Below, in pieces: positions 1 through 8,381 of a stretch of DNA of 43,343 bases. The stretch comes from a bacterium (lineage in GTDB: Bacteria > Desulfobacterota > JAPLJL01). Positions within the stretch are counted from its first letter, which is position 1. Each line of letters starts with the position of its first letter. Position numbers and translations under genes: made by a program. A model generated the notes under the pieces. It saw nothing but the letters and a program-made list of their open reading frames with translations. It was not told the DNA's origin and did not search any database. The stretch covers positions 1 through 43,343 of the forward strand of contig JAQTNV010000030.1 of NCBI GenBank assembly GCA_028713675.1. The letters run 5' to 3'.

Positions 1-1696
1 CCTGCACGCCCGCGAGTTCCTGCTGCCAGTCCTTCTTGTTGATCGCGAACAGCTTGCCCAGGTTCTCGCGGGGAATCCGGAGGCCGGTCATATCCACATC
101 GTTCTCGTGGGGAACATACCCGATCGCGGTCTCAACCGCGTCCAACTCTCCCCGGCAGCGGCTGATAACCCACTCCAGAACCCGCAGGTTCTCCCCGTAT
201 CCCGGCCAGAGGAAATTCCCCTTGTCGTCCCGCCGGAACCAGTTCACGTTGAAAATCCTTGGGGCATTGGTCATCTTTTTCCCCAGCTTGAGCCAGTGGG
301 CGAAATAATCGCCCATGTTATAACCGCAGAAGGGCAGCATCGCCATCGGGTCGCGGCGCACTTCCCCGACCTTGCCCACCTGGGCGGCGGTGCGCTCCGA
401 GGCCATGGTCGAGCCCATGAAAACCCCGTGCTGCCAGTTGAAGGCCTCGTAAATCAGGGGTGCCACCTGGGCCCGGCGGCCGCCGAAGATGATGGCGGAG
501 ATCGGAACCCCGTGGTGGTGCTCCAGCCGGTTGCTGACCGAGGGGCACTGGAGAATCGGAACCGTGAAACGGGCATTGGGGTGGGCGCCCAGCTTCGGCT
601 CCCCGCTTTCCTCAATCTGCCCGGGTTTCCAGGGCCTTCCCTGCCAGTCGATCCCTTCCTTGGGAACGGGGGGATCACCGCCCTCCCACCATACGGTCTT
701 GTCCTTCTTCAGAAGCACGTTGGTGTAAATGGTGTTTCTCTGGATCGCCTTGATGAAATTCGGATTGGTCTTGGAGCTGGTCCCGGGGGCCACCCCGAAA
801 AGCCCGTATTCCGGATTGACCGCCCAGAGCTTGCCGTCGGTGTCGATCCGCATCCAGGCGATATCGTCGCCCACGGTCCAGATCCGGTAGCCCTTCCGCT
901 TCAATCCTTCCGGGGGCAGGAGCATGGCCAGGTTGGTCTTGCCGCAGGCGCTCGGAAAGGCGGCGGCGATGTAGCCGATGTAACCGGAGGGATTCTCCAC
1001 CCCCATGATGAGCATGTGCTCCGCCAGCCAGCCCTCCTGCTGGCCCAGGTAACTGCCGATGCGCAGGGAAAGGCATTTTTTCCCGAGGAGCACGTTGCCG
1101 CCGTAACCGGAGCCGACGCTCCAGATGGCGTTGTCCTCGGGGAAATGCAGAATCAGCCGGCGGTTGACATCAAGGTCCGCTTTGCCGTGCAGGCACCGGG
1201 TGAATTCCCCGTTGGTTCTTTCCAGCTGATCGAGGGCGGCCTTGCCCATCCGGGTCATGATGCGCATGTTCAGGACCACGTAAATGCTGTCGGTCAGCTC
1301 CACGCCGATCTTGCTGAAGGGAGAGCCCAGCGGCCCCATGGAAAAGGGAATCACGTACATAGTCCGGCCGCGCATGGAATTTTTCAGGATCTCCCCGGCG
1401 CGCCGGTAACCTTCGTCCGGGGTCATCCAGTTGTTGGTCGGCCCGGCGTCCCGCTTTTTCGGGGTGCAGATGTAAGTCAGATGCTCGGTGCGAGCGACAT
1501 CGTTTTTAGCCGTCCGATGGTAATAACAGCCCGGGAGCTCCTTCTGGTTGAGCTGGATCATTTCCCCGGACTTGACGGCTTCCCTCTCCAGACGCTCTCT
1601 TTCCTCGTCAGAGCCGTCGCACCAGACCACTTTGTCGGGATGGCAGAGTTTGGCGCATTCATTAACCCATTGGGCCAGTTCTTTATGCTTGGTCAA
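1..1696 (-). CDS. pckG: Phosphoenolpyruvate carboxykinase (GTP), 3' end cut off by the window
   Basis: Cytosolic GTP-dependent PEP carboxykinase, which interconverts oxaloacetate and PEP in gluconeogenesis and anaplerosis. About 565 codons are present. The P-loop region reads PSACGKTNLAML and the metal/nucleotide segment GDDIAWM; the substrate-side FGGRRA motif is also intact. The family is about 600 residues, so roughly the last 40-50 are missing beyond position 1. I chose a TTG start at 1694-1696 (protein begins LTKHKELAQWV, read as Met) because AGGAGG lies 8 nt upstream at 1705-1710 and no ATG fits the conserved N-terminus. The long plus-strand reading frame over this gene is a shadow. Identity is very secure; the start is likely. 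Confidence 0.95.
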   Translation of the reverse strand, partial: MTKHKELAQWVNECAKLCHPDKVVWCDGSDEERERLEREAVKSGEMIQLNQKELPGCYYHRTAKNDVARTEHLTYICTPKKRDAGPTNNWMTPDEGYRRAGEILKNSMRGRTMYVIPFSMGPLGSPFSKIGVELTDSIYVVLNMRIMTRMGKAALDQLERTNGEFTRCLHGKADLDVNRRLILHFPEDNAIWSVGSGYGGNVLLGKKCLSLRIGSYLGQQEGWLAEHMLIMGVENPSGYIGYIAAAFPSACGKTNLAMLLPPEGLKRKGYRIWTVGDDIAWMRIDTDGKLWAVNPEYGLFGVAPGTSSKTNPNFIKAIQRNTIYTNVLLKKDKTVWWEGGDPPVPKEGIDWQGRPWKPGQIEESGEPKLGAHPNARFTVPILQCPSVSNRLEHHHGVPISAIIFGGRRAQVAPLIYEAFNWQHGVFMGSTMASERTAAQVGKVGEVRRDPMAMLPFCGYNMGDYFAHWLKLGKKMTNAPRIFNVNWFRRDDKGNFLWPGYGENLRVLEWVISRCRGELDAVETAIGYVPHENDVDMTGLRIPRENLGKLFAINKKDWQQELAGVQ

Positions 1697-1747
1697 TTTC
1701 CTTACCTCCTGTTCTGGGATCACAAATTCAGACTGCAAACGGCCTCA

Positions 1748-1777
1748 ATATTATTACCGGTATGGAGAAATTTTCAA
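1748..1777 (-). promoter_or_regulatory. Possible sigma-70 promoter of pckG
   Basis: On the minus strand TTGAAA (1772-1777) and TAATAT (1748-1753) are separated by 18 bp. The start point would be near 1741, about 45 nt upstream of the TTG start. The match is moderate and the area is AT-rich, so this is tentative. Confidence 0.35.
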
Positions 1778-1791
1778 CCCTCCTCCCGGAT

Positions 1792-1823
1792 GGAGCCCCA
1801 CGGGCAAAGCCCGTGGTATCTCC
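1792..1823. repeat. REP-like perfect hairpin
   Basis: CCACGGGC and GCCCGTGG flank an AAA loop, with GGAG/CTCC arms further out. There is no U-tract on either side, so it does not look like a terminator. It is most like the short palindromic intergenic repeats of environmental anaerobes. The rest of the 1697-2060 spacer holds no gene that I can support. Confidence 0.45.
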
Positions 1824-1984
1824 ATATTTCCCCACCTTCGCTAAAGCTATGGCGGGTTATCCGCCTTATTATGCATGCGAACATCCGCCGAAACTGAGTC
1901 TTATCGTCATTTTGAATTCAGGTATACCTTATGCATTTATCACTCATTCTCGGTAAGAAGCGGTGATTTTCTGCGAAGGCGGAT

Positions 1985-2021
1985 AAAAAAATCCTTTTGC
2001 CGGATGACCCGGCAAAAGGAT
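1985..2021 (-). terminator. Rho-independent terminator of the XRE gene
   Basis: On the minus strand the arms ATCCTTTTGCCGG and CCGGCAAAAGGAT, with a 5-nt loop, are followed at once by a run of T. The hairpin lies about 40 bp past the stop codon of the XRE regulator. Confidence 0.85.
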
Positions 2022-2060
2022 AACAACTTCGGCCCACGAATTGGGCGGGGATCCGGAAGC

Positions 2061-2447
2061 CTACTTCTCGAGCAGCACCTTGAGAATCTTATTGGCTTTT
2101 TCGAGATCCGGAGCCGACTGCTCGCGAAGGAGACGGTTGATCCGGTCCAAAAACTTCTTTCTGGCCAGCTGGTCCGCTCCTTCCCGAATCGAGGAAGGCA
2201 GGTCAAAACTGATCAGTTCGATCAGGTCCACATTCAGGGCGTTGGCAATCCGGGCCAGGACCTTGATCGAAGGATTTTTTTCCGCCCTCTCGATCTCGCC
2301 GACATACTTATAAGAAAGATCGGAAAGGTCGCCGAGTTCCTGCTGGGTCAGGTTTTTCTCCCGCCTGATATTCCTAACTTTGTCGCCCAGAGACTTGATT
2401 AAAAGATCCGGCTCGGTAACTTTCTCATCATCAGGATCATGAACCAT
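2061..2447 (-). CDS. XRE-family helix-turn-helix regulator
   Basis: A 128-residue cytosolic protein. An XRE/Cro-C1 helix-turn-helix fills roughly residues 18-75 (LGDKVRNIRREKNLTQQEL, then SYKYVGEIERAEKNPS). The C-terminal 50 residues are charged and helical (LARKKFLDRINRLLRE) and may dimerise. The start has a good ribosome site (AAAGGAG) in front of ATG. It is monocistronic with its own terminator. The upstream region holds an inverted repeat CTTGAA-N13-TTCAA around 2479-2502 that could be its operator, which is speculation. The target is unknown; the divergent small RNA unit at 2540 is the nearest candidate. Confidence 0.85.
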   Translation of the reverse strand: MVHDPDDEKVTEPDLLIKSLGDKVRNIRREKNLTQQELGDLSDLSYKYVGEIERAEKNPSIKVLARIANALNVDLIELISFDLPSSIREGADQLARKKFLDRINRLLREQSAPDLEKANKILKVLLEK

Positions 2448-2539
2448 GTTCGCTCCTTTAGTTAACGGTTTGATTTGCTTGAAATAATTTCCCTATCTTC
2501 AAAAATACTGCTATTACCTGATGTTTGATAAAAAAATAC

Positions 2540-2566
2540 TTGACAAATAAGAAAAACTGTTATAAA
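2540..2566 (+). promoter_or_regulatory. Sigma-70 promoter of an orphan transcript
   Basis: TTGACA (2540-2545) and TATAAA (2561-2566) are 15 bp apart, shorter than the ideal 17. No plus-strand gene follows, but an intrinsic terminator lies about 150 bp downstream. Confidence 0.5.
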
Positions 2567-2572
2567 AAATAA

Positions 2573-2722
2573 CTATCTCTAGGCTTGGCGGGCCATAAAT
2601 GCAGACCGGTAAATGTCCCTTCCTTAACCCCTCCATATAAGAAAGGCATTTCCGGTTTCAGGTTCCGCAAAGCCTCCATCCTTAAAGGCCAGAGGGGATT
2701 TCTTCCCTTCTGGTCTTTTTTT
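2573..2722 (+). ncRNA. Candidate small noncoding RNA, family not recognised
   Basis: A roughly 150-nt unit bounded by a promoter and a terminator, lying between two minus-strand genes. The predicted fold is a long rod. Closing stem 2581-2591 pairs with 2665-2675 (AGGCTTGGCGG with CCGCAAAGCCT, one mismatch). An asymmetric internal loop follows. A second stem 2605-2621 pairs with 2643-2656 (ACCGG, AAATG and CC-TT against AAGG, CATTT and CCGGT), with an open loop of about 20 nt. A bulged rod recalls 6S RNA, but it is shorter and I see no sequence match. It does not match SRP RNA, tmRNA or GEMM. No convincing small protein was seen. Confidence 0.5.
2687..2722 (+). terminator. Intrinsic terminator of the small RNA
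   Basis: GGCCAGAGGGGA pairs with TTCCCTTCTGGTC across a short loop and is followed by seven T. No protein gene precedes it on this strand. The rest of the spacer (2723-2920) holds only an 8-bp inverted repeat at 2748-2774 (GGTGAAAA/TTTTCACC). Confidence 0.75.
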
Positions 2723-2920
2723 CTCTGCTAAAAAGGTTATCCCCGATGGTGAAAACCGGCAATAGATTTTCACCCTGAAATTACTAAATTATTACCCTTA
2801 ATTGCCTGGAAATAAGTTCTGAATAAGCGTTTTTTTTCAGAAAGCGGGAAATCTTTTCCATTGATTGCACTTATTCTGAAGCTGACCAGGATATGAGCGG
2901 CTTTATCGCCGGGCAAGGAT

Positions 2921-5563
2921 TTACTTTTCGATCATTTCCTTAAGGACTGTTTCCACCCGGGCCAGGGCCCGGGGCAGGCCGTCCGGCTGGTTGCCGCCCG
3001 CCTGGGCCATGTCGGCTCTCCCACCCCCGCCGCCCCCCACCTCTCCCGAGATGCCGCGGATTATTTTCACCGCGTCAAATTTCGCGGTGAGGTCCTTGGT
3101 CACCATCGCCACCAGGGCGGCCTTCTCCGGTGTCCGACTGCCCAGAACCACGATCCCGGATTTAATCTTGCCGCGGATTTTTTCGGCCACTTCCCGCAGG
3201 GCGGCCGGAGACAGCCCGGGGATTTCTACCGCCAGGCAGGAAACCCCACTTATTTGTCTTACTTTATCGAGAATCTCATCGGCGGTCTGGGCCTGGTTTT
3301 TCATCTGCAGACGCTCAATTTCCTTGTCCTTGGTCTTGAGCTCATCCCGAAGCTCCTGGATCCGCCGCGGCAGCGTGGCGGGCTCGACCTTGAGGATCTC
3401 CCCGGACTCCCGGACCGTATCCTCCAGGCTCCGGAGGTAGCGGAAAGTCCCTTCGCCGGTCAGGGCCTCGATCCGCCGGACCCCGGCGGCCACCGAGGAT
3501 TCCCCCAGGATTTTCAAAAGCCCGATATCCCCGGTCCGGCGCATGTGGGTTCCCCCGCAGAGCTCCCGGCTGATCCCTTCGACCTCCACCACCCGGACCG
3601 AGCTTCCGTATTTTTCCTCGAAGATTGCGGTGGCCCCGCTTTTCAAGCCCTCTTGGTAGCTCATGACCCGAGTCACGACCGGCAGGTTTTTGAGAATGGC
3701 CTCATTCACCATATCTTCGACCTTCTCCCGCTCGGCCGGGGACAGCGGAGAGAAACAAGTGAAGTCAAACCGAAGCCGTTCCGGAGCCACCAGGCTCCCG
3801 GCCTGACGGATTTCATCTCCCCTGACCTTGCGGAGGGCCGCCTGGAGAAGATGGGTGGCGGTATGGTTCCGGGCGATCGCCGTCCTCCGCTCCGCGTCCA
3901 CGGAGAGGGTCACCGACATCCCTTTCCGGATTTCTCCGGACTTGACCTTGACCCGGTGGATGATGAGATCCACGTGGGGTCTTTCGGTATAAACAACCTC
4001 GGCCTGCAGGCCCGGTCCGGAAATCATCCCGGCATCTCCCATCTGTCCGCCGACCTCGCCGTAAAACGGGGTCTCCCGGGTGATAACCCTGATTTCTTCC
4101 TGATCCGGCCCGGCCGAGTCCACCTCCACGCCTTCCCGGAGAATCTTTTCCACTTTCGAATCGGCCTGCAGGCTCTCGTACCCCAGAAATAAAACCGCAC
4201 CGGATTCTTTCACCAGATGGGCGATCCGCTCGGTTTCCTCGGCTCCCGCATTTCGATCCTGTCCATCCTTGCCGCGCTGGCGCTGGAGCTCCATTTCTTT
4301 TTCAAAAGCGGCCAGATCGGCGGAGAGATTCCGGTCCCGGAGGATGTCCAGGGTCAGGTCCACCGGAAATCCGAAGGTATCGTAAAGCCGGAAAACCATC
4401 TCCCCCGGCAAAATCAACTTTTTCTCCGCGGCCATTTTTTCCATCTCCGCCGAGAGCAGTTCCATCCCCCGCTCAATCGTGATCAGGAAACGTTCCTCCT
4501 CGCCTTTCAGGATCCGGGTGATTTTCATCTCCCTCTCCCGAAGCTCGGGATAGACGTCGGCATAGGCATCTGCCACCACTCCGGTCAGGCGATAGAGGAA
4601 GGGCTCCCGGATCCCGAGCTCGAACAGGTGGCGGGCGGCCCGCCGGATGATCCGGCGGAGAACATAGCCCCGGCCCTCATTGCCCGGAATCACCCCGTCC
4701 GCCACCAGGAAGGACGCGGCCCGGGAATGGTCCGCGGCCACCCGCACGGAAACCAGGTGTTTCTCGGGATCCAACCCGGAGACCTGGGCCTCAATCGCCC
4801 GGATCAGGGGGGTGAAAAGGTCACTATCATAATTGCTGGTCTTTCCCTGGAGCACGGCGGTGATCCGCTCGAGTCCCATCCCGGTATCGATCGATTTGCG
4901 GGGCAGGGAAGACATGTTCCCGTCCGCCGTCCGGTTGAACTCCATGAAAACCAGGTTCCAGAGTTCCAGGTAGCGGTCGCAGCTGCACCCCACCCGGCAA
5001 TCCGGCTTCCCGCAACCCACCCCGGGCCCCTGGTCGAACATTATTTCGGAACAGGGGCCGCAAGGGCCGGTTTCGCCCATCATCCAGAAGTTGTCCTCTT
5101 CGCCCATTCGGGAGATCCGTTCCGGGGAAACCCCGGCCACCGACTGCCAGAGGGCAAAGGCCTCTTCATCCTTTTTATATACGGTGATCCAGAGATCTTT
5201 GGGGTCGAACCCGAAGCATTTGGTCAGGAGCTCCCAGGCGAACCCGATCGCCTCTTTTTTGAAATAATCCCCGAAGGAAAAATTGCCCAGCATCTCGAAG
5301 AAGGTGTGGTGGCGGTTGGTCCGGCCCACGTTCTCGAGGTCGTTGTGCTTGCCCCCGGCCCGCATGCATTTCTGGACGGTGGAAACCCGCCGGAGGCCCC
5401 GGTCCTCTTCGCCGGTGAAGATCTTCTTGAACTGGTTCATCCCGGCGTTGGAAAAAAGCAGGGTGGGATCCCCGTCGGGAATCAGGGAGGAGCTGGGCAT
5501 GATCTTGTGTCCCTGCTCCTCAAAGTATTTCAGAAACTTCTGTCGGATCTCTTTCCCGGTCAT
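2921..5563 (-). CDS. alaS: Alanyl-tRNA synthetase
   Basis: Charges tRNA-Ala and edits mischarged Ser/Gly. With the start at 5561-5563 (MTGKEIRQKF) it is 880 residues, the normal size; a longer reading from 5611 adds 16 non-conserved residues and has a poorer ribosome site. The class II catalytic domain holds SNAGMNQFK and the tRNA-recognition segments follow. The editing domain shows HTATH near residue 565 and the metal-binding CGGTH near 665. The C-Ala domain ends with a glycine-rich GGGGGGRADMAQAGG. A cysteine cluster (CGKPDCRVGCSC) lies in the catalytic half. It is divergent from phoB with about 170 bp between; no T-box leader was seen. Single gene. Confidence 0.97.
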   Translation of the reverse strand: MTGKEIRQKFLKYFEEQGHKIMPSSSLIPDGDPTLLFSNAGMNQFKKIFTGEEDRGLRRVSTVQKCMRAGGKHNDLENVGRTNRHHTFFEMLGNFSFGDYFKKEAIGFAWELLTKCFGFDPKDLWITVYKKDEEAFALWQSVAGVSPERISRMGEEDNFWMMGETGPCGPCSEIMFDQGPGVGCGKPDCRVGCSCDRYLELWNLVFMEFNRTADGNMSSLPRKSIDTGMGLERITAVLQGKTSNYDSDLFTPLIRAIEAQVSGLDPEKHLVSVRVAADHSRAASFLVADGVIPGNEGRGYVLRRIIRRAARHLFELGIREPFLYRLTGVVADAYADVYPELREREMKITRILKGEEERFLITIERGMELLSAEMEKMAAEKKLILPGEMVFRLYDTFGFPVDLTLDILRDRNLSADLAAFEKEMELQRQRGKDGQDRNAGAEETERIAHLVKESGAVLFLGYESLQADSKVEKILREGVEVDSAGPDQEEIRVITRETPFYGEVGGQMGDAGMISGPGLQAEVVYTERPHVDLIIHRVKVKSGEIRKGMSVTLSVDAERRTAIARNHTATHLLQAALRKVRGDEIRQAGSLVAPERLRFDFTCFSPLSPAEREKVEDMVNEAILKNLPVVTRVMSYQEGLKSGATAIFEEKYGSSVRVVEVEGISRELCGGTHMRRTGDIGLLKILGESSVAAGVRRIEALTGEGTFRYLRSLEDTVRESGEILKVEPATLPRRIQELRDELKTKDKEIERLQMKNQAQTADEILDKVRQISGVSCLAVEIPGLSPAALREVAEKIRGKIKSGIVVLGSRTPEKAALVAMVTKDLTAKFDAVKIIRGISGEVGGGGGGRADMAQAGGNQPDGLPRALARVETVLKEMIEK

Positions 5564-5657
5564 GGTTTCGCTTCCCCGTTCCTTTAAACCTGAGCCCGGT
5601 AAAAATATCACCTTTGCCCGGTCGGGTTCAACACTCAGAGGGGATTCTCACCGAATT

Positions 5658-5690
5658 TTAATGTATATTTAATCGAATCTTAACATTTAC
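5658..5690 (+). promoter_or_regulatory. Pho-box-like array in front of phoB
   Basis: TTAAT at 5658, TTAAT at 5669 and TTAAC at 5680 are spaced exactly 11 bp apart, the helical period of PhoB boxes. The same arrangement occurs before pit at 8260. This suggests autoregulation of phoB. The array also lies upstream of the divergent alaS. Confidence 0.6.
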
Positions 5691-5734
5691 CTGTTTCTCT
5701 ATCCCTTATGCCGGGGGATATCGAAAGGCAAGAA

Positions 5735-6421
5735 ATGGCCAAGGGAAATATCCTGATCGTGGATGACGAGGAGAACATCCTCGAACTGATCCGTTACAAC
5801 CTCAGGAAAGAAGGGTATCGGACCGAGGGCTTCACCACCGGGGAGGAAGCCGTTAAAAAAGCCCGGGCGGATGGCGGCGATCTCCTCCTGCTCGACCTCA
5901 TGCTCCCGGGACTGGACGGGCTCGAGGTCCTGAAAATCCTGAAATCTGATCATCGGACCCAGGCCATTCCCGTGATCATTGTTTCCGCCAAGGGGGAGGA
6001 GAGCGACATCGTGGCCGGTCTTGAACTCGGGGCCGACGATTACATCACCAAGCCCTTCAGTCTCAAGATCCTGACCGCCCGGGTCCGGTCCGTCCTCCGG
6101 AGGAACAAAGGCGCGGCCCCGGCCTCGGAAGAATTGGTGAGGGTCCATGATCTGGTGATTGACCCTGCCCGCCATGAGGTGAAACATAAAAATAAGCCGA
6201 TCGAGCTCACCGCCACCGAGTTCCGGATTCTGCTGCATCTCGCCCAGAAACCCGGACGGGTCTTTACCCGGAACCAGATCATCAACGCCGTCCGCGGGGA
6301 AAATTACATCGTCACCGACCGGACGGTGGACGTGCAGATCACCGGGCTCCGGAAGAAATTAAAAACCGCCGGGGAATACCTGGAAACCATCCGGGGGGTG
6401 GGATACCGGTTTAAGGATTAA
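5735..6421 (+). CDS. phoB: Phosphate-regulon response regulator, OmpR/PhoB family
   Basis: A 228-residue two-component response regulator. The receiver domain (about 1-120) has the acidic pocket (VDDEEN) and phospho-acceptor Asp54 in LLLLDLMLPG; Lys is in ITKPFS. The C-terminal winged helix (about 135-228) ends with the TEFRILLHLAQ and RTVDVQITGLRKKL segments. I prefer the ATG at 5735, with AAAGG just upstream; the ATG at 5708 has no ribosome site. phoR follows after 3 nt. The phosphate assignment rests on family features, the linked phoR and pit, and the 11-bp arrays. Confidence 0.92.
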   Translation: MAKGNILIVDDEENILELIRYNLRKEGYRTEGFTTGEEAVKKARADGGDLLLLDLMLPGLDGLEVLKILKSDHRTQAIPVIIVSAKGEESDIVAGLELGADDYITKPFSLKILTARVRSVLRRNKGAAPASEELVRVHDLVIDPARHEVKHKNKPIELTATEFRILLHLAQKPGRVFTRNQIINAVRGENYIVTDRTVDVQITGLRKKLKTAGEYLETIRGVGYRFKD

Positions 6422-6424
6422 AGC

Positions 6425-8194
6425 ATGTTCAGGAAGCGCCGATTCCTCTGGCAGATCTACCCGGTTTTCCTGCTGATCATTATTCCCTGCCTTTTCCTGG
6501 TGGTTTGGTTCGCCACCCGCACCTTAAAGCAGCTTTACCTTTCGGAAATCTCCTCCGCTTTGGAAGCGGAAGCCCGCCTGGCCGCCATGTCGCTGGAGAA
6601 ATCCCTGCTCACCGGGGAATCCTCCGGCGTGGAGGCCATCTGCCGGGAGATGGGAAAGGAAACCCAAACCCGGATCACCGCCATCCTGCCCTCCGGCGTG
6701 GTCATCGGGGATTCGGATGAAGACCCCGCGCTGATGGGCAACCATTCCGATCGGCCGGAGGTCCGGTCGGCCATGGCGGGCCAAACCGGGGTCTTCATCC
6801 GGCGGAGCACCACCCTGAAAAAAGAAATGATCAACGTGGCCATCCCGGTCCGGAAAGGAGAAACCATCGTTGGGGTGATCCGCGCCGCGGCGCCTTTAAT
6901 CTCCGTTTCCCAAATGCTCCGTTCGGTCTACTGGAAAATCGCCCTCCTGGGATTGGGAATCGCGCTCCTTGCGGCGATTGTGAGCCTGATTCTCCTGGCC
7001 CGGGTCAACCGGCCCCTCACCGAGATCGAGCGGGGAGCCGAGCGCTTCGCCCGGGGCGAACTCGGATATCGCCTGCACCAAACCGGGCCGGAGGAAATCG
7101 CCAACCTGTCCAAAACGATGAACCGGATGGCGGGCGAACTCGAGGAACGGCTGACCACCACCTCCGCCCAGCGCGAGGAGCTCGAGACCATCCTTTCGGC
7201 GATGGTGGAGGGGGTTTTTGTCACGGACCCGGCAGGCAGGATCACCCGTTTGAATCTGTCGGCCGCCCGGATCCTCGGGGTGGATCCCCGGAAAGCCGAG
7301 GGGAAAAACCTCGAGGAGGCGGTGCGCAATCCCGAGATCCAGCGCCTGGTGGCCGAGACGCTTTCCCGCCGAAAGCCCGCCGAAGGGGAAGTGGTCCTGT
7401 TAAACGGGGGCGAGCGTTTCCTCGCCGTCCAGGCGGTTCCCCTGCCCGCCCGGGAAAAAGAGCCGGGCGGGGCGCTGGTGGTTCTCCACGACATCACCCG
7501 CCTGAAACTCCTGGAAAGAGTACGGCAGGACTTCGTCGCCAATGTAACCCACGAGGTGAAAACCCCGATAACCTCCATCCAGGGTTTCGTGGAAACCCTG
7601 CGGGGGGAGGTCGGCCCCGAGGAAACGAAAAGGTTCCTGGAAATCATCGCCGGGGAAACCGAGCGGCTGAAGGCTATTATCGATGACCTCCTCGCCCTTT
7701 CCCGGATCGAGAAGGAAGAGGGAAAAGGCGAGATCCAGTTCCAAGCCGTCCCGGTACTCGACATTTTGAAGTCGGCTCAGAAAGCCTGCGCCACCCTGGC
7801 CCGGGAGAGAACCATTCTTGTCGAACTCGAGGGCGATCCCGGGCTCTCCGCCCACTTAAGCCCGGACCTGCTCGAGCAGGCGGTGGTGAACCTGATTGAT
7901 AACGCCATCAAATACAGCGAGACCGGAAGCAAGGTCCGGCTGGAGCTCTCCCGGGAGGGGGATGAGCTTCTGATCCGGGTCCGGGACTCCGGGATCGGGA
8001 TCCCGGCCGAGCATCTCCCCCGGATTTTCGAGCGCTTCTATCGGGTAGACAAGTCACGGAGCCGGAAACTCGGAGGCACCGGTCTCGGGCTTTCCATTGT
8101 CAAGCATATCGTCCAGGTCCACGGCGGCCGGCTCTCCGTGGACAGCACACCCGGGAAGGGCAGCACCTTTACCATTTTTCTGCCCGCCATATAG
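6425..8194 (+). CDS. phoR: Phosphate-regulon sensor histidine kinase
   Basis: A 589-residue membrane kinase. TM1 is about residues 8-30, followed by an extracytoplasmic sensor loop of about 130 residues. TM2 is about 165-190, then HAMP (VNRPLTEIERGAERFARGE) and PAS (LETILSAMVEGVFVTDPAG). The HisKA domain carries phospho-acceptor His376 in NVTHEVKTPITS. The HATPase domain has N box NLIDNAIKYS, G1 DSGIGIP and G2 GTGLGLSIV. It follows phoB by 3 nt, so the two are translationally coupled and should be partners. No pst/phoU genes are in the window, so the usual phosphate-signal input is not visible here. Confidence 0.92.
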   Translation: MFRKRRFLWQIYPVFLLIIIPCLFLVVWFATRTLKQLYLSEISSALEAEARLAAMSLEKSLLTGESSGVEAICREMGKETQTRITAILPSGVVIGDSDEDPALMGNHSDRPEVRSAMAGQTGVFIRRSTTLKKEMINVAIPVRKGETIVGVIRAAAPLISVSQMLRSVYWKIALLGLGIALLAAIVSLILLARVNRPLTEIERGAERFARGELGYRLHQTGPEEIANLSKTMNRMAGELEERLTTTSAQREELETILSAMVEGVFVTDPAGRITRLNLSAARILGVDPRKAEGKNLEEAVRNPEIQRLVAETLSRRKPAEGEVVLLNGGERFLAVQAVPLPAREKEPGGALVVLHDITRLKLLERVRQDFVANVTHEVKTPITSIQGFVETLRGEVGPEETKRFLEIIAGETERLKAIIDDLLALSRIEKEEGKGEIQFQAVPVLDILKSAQKACATLARERTILVELEGDPGLSAHLSPDLLEQAVVNLIDNAIKYSETGSKVRLELSREGDELLIRVRDSGIGIPAEHLPRIFERFYRVDKSRSRKLGGTGLGLSIVKHIVQVHGGRLSVDSTPGKGSTFTIFLPAI

Positions 8195-8259
8195 ATCCGT
8201 TCCCTGACTTTATCTTCCCTCCGTCTTTCAATTTTTTCCTTTAAATTCTTATTCAATCT

Positions 8260-8292
8260 TTAACCATTTCTTAACTGTTTCTTAACAATAGA
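8260..8292 (+). promoter_or_regulatory. Pho-box-like array in front of pit
   Basis: TTAAC occurs at 8260, 8271 and 8282, exactly 11 bp apart, with a degenerate unit (TTATT) at 8249. A possible -10 (TATCTT, 8297-8302) follows at the distance expected when PhoB replaces sigma contact at -35. It indicates that pit is a PhoB target. Confidence 0.65.
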
Positions 8293-8322
8293 ATCCTATC
8301 TTTTAAAGCAGAGGCTAATCCT

Positions 8323-8379
8323 ATGAACAGGAACAAATACATGGTTAAAGCTGGCAAGCAGGAAGGTCCGGGTTTTTAG
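8323..8379 (+). CDS. Possible 18-residue leader peptide ahead of pit
   Basis: ATG at 8323 preceded by AGAGG opens an 18-codon frame (MNRNKYMVKAGKQEGPGF) whose TAG ends 2 nt before the pit ATG. Pit itself has a weak ribosome site, so coupling by reinitiation is possible. It may equally be chance. Confidence 0.25.
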   Translation: MNRNKYMVKAGKQEGPGF

Positions 8380-8381
8380 GA

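Noticed and set aside
107-1897. 596-residue open frame on the plus strand
   Set aside because: Antisense to a clear, intact pckG. High GC creates long shadow frames; the product is Pro/His/Gly-rich with no recognisable domain. The same applies to the long frames opposite alaS, amtB, the NifA-like gene, FMN protein A and others.
2660-2690. CGCAAAGCCTCC resembling part of a c-di-GMP (GEMM) riboswitch
   Set aside because: The partner block (CACGCACAGGGCAAACC) and GNRA loop are absent, no gene follows on that strand, and the segment is explained by the closing stem of the small RNA fold.
5564-5734. T-box leader for alaS
   Set aside because: The spacer is too short and has no T-box sequence, specifier loop or terminator on the minus strand. 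It is explained by the Pho-box-like array.
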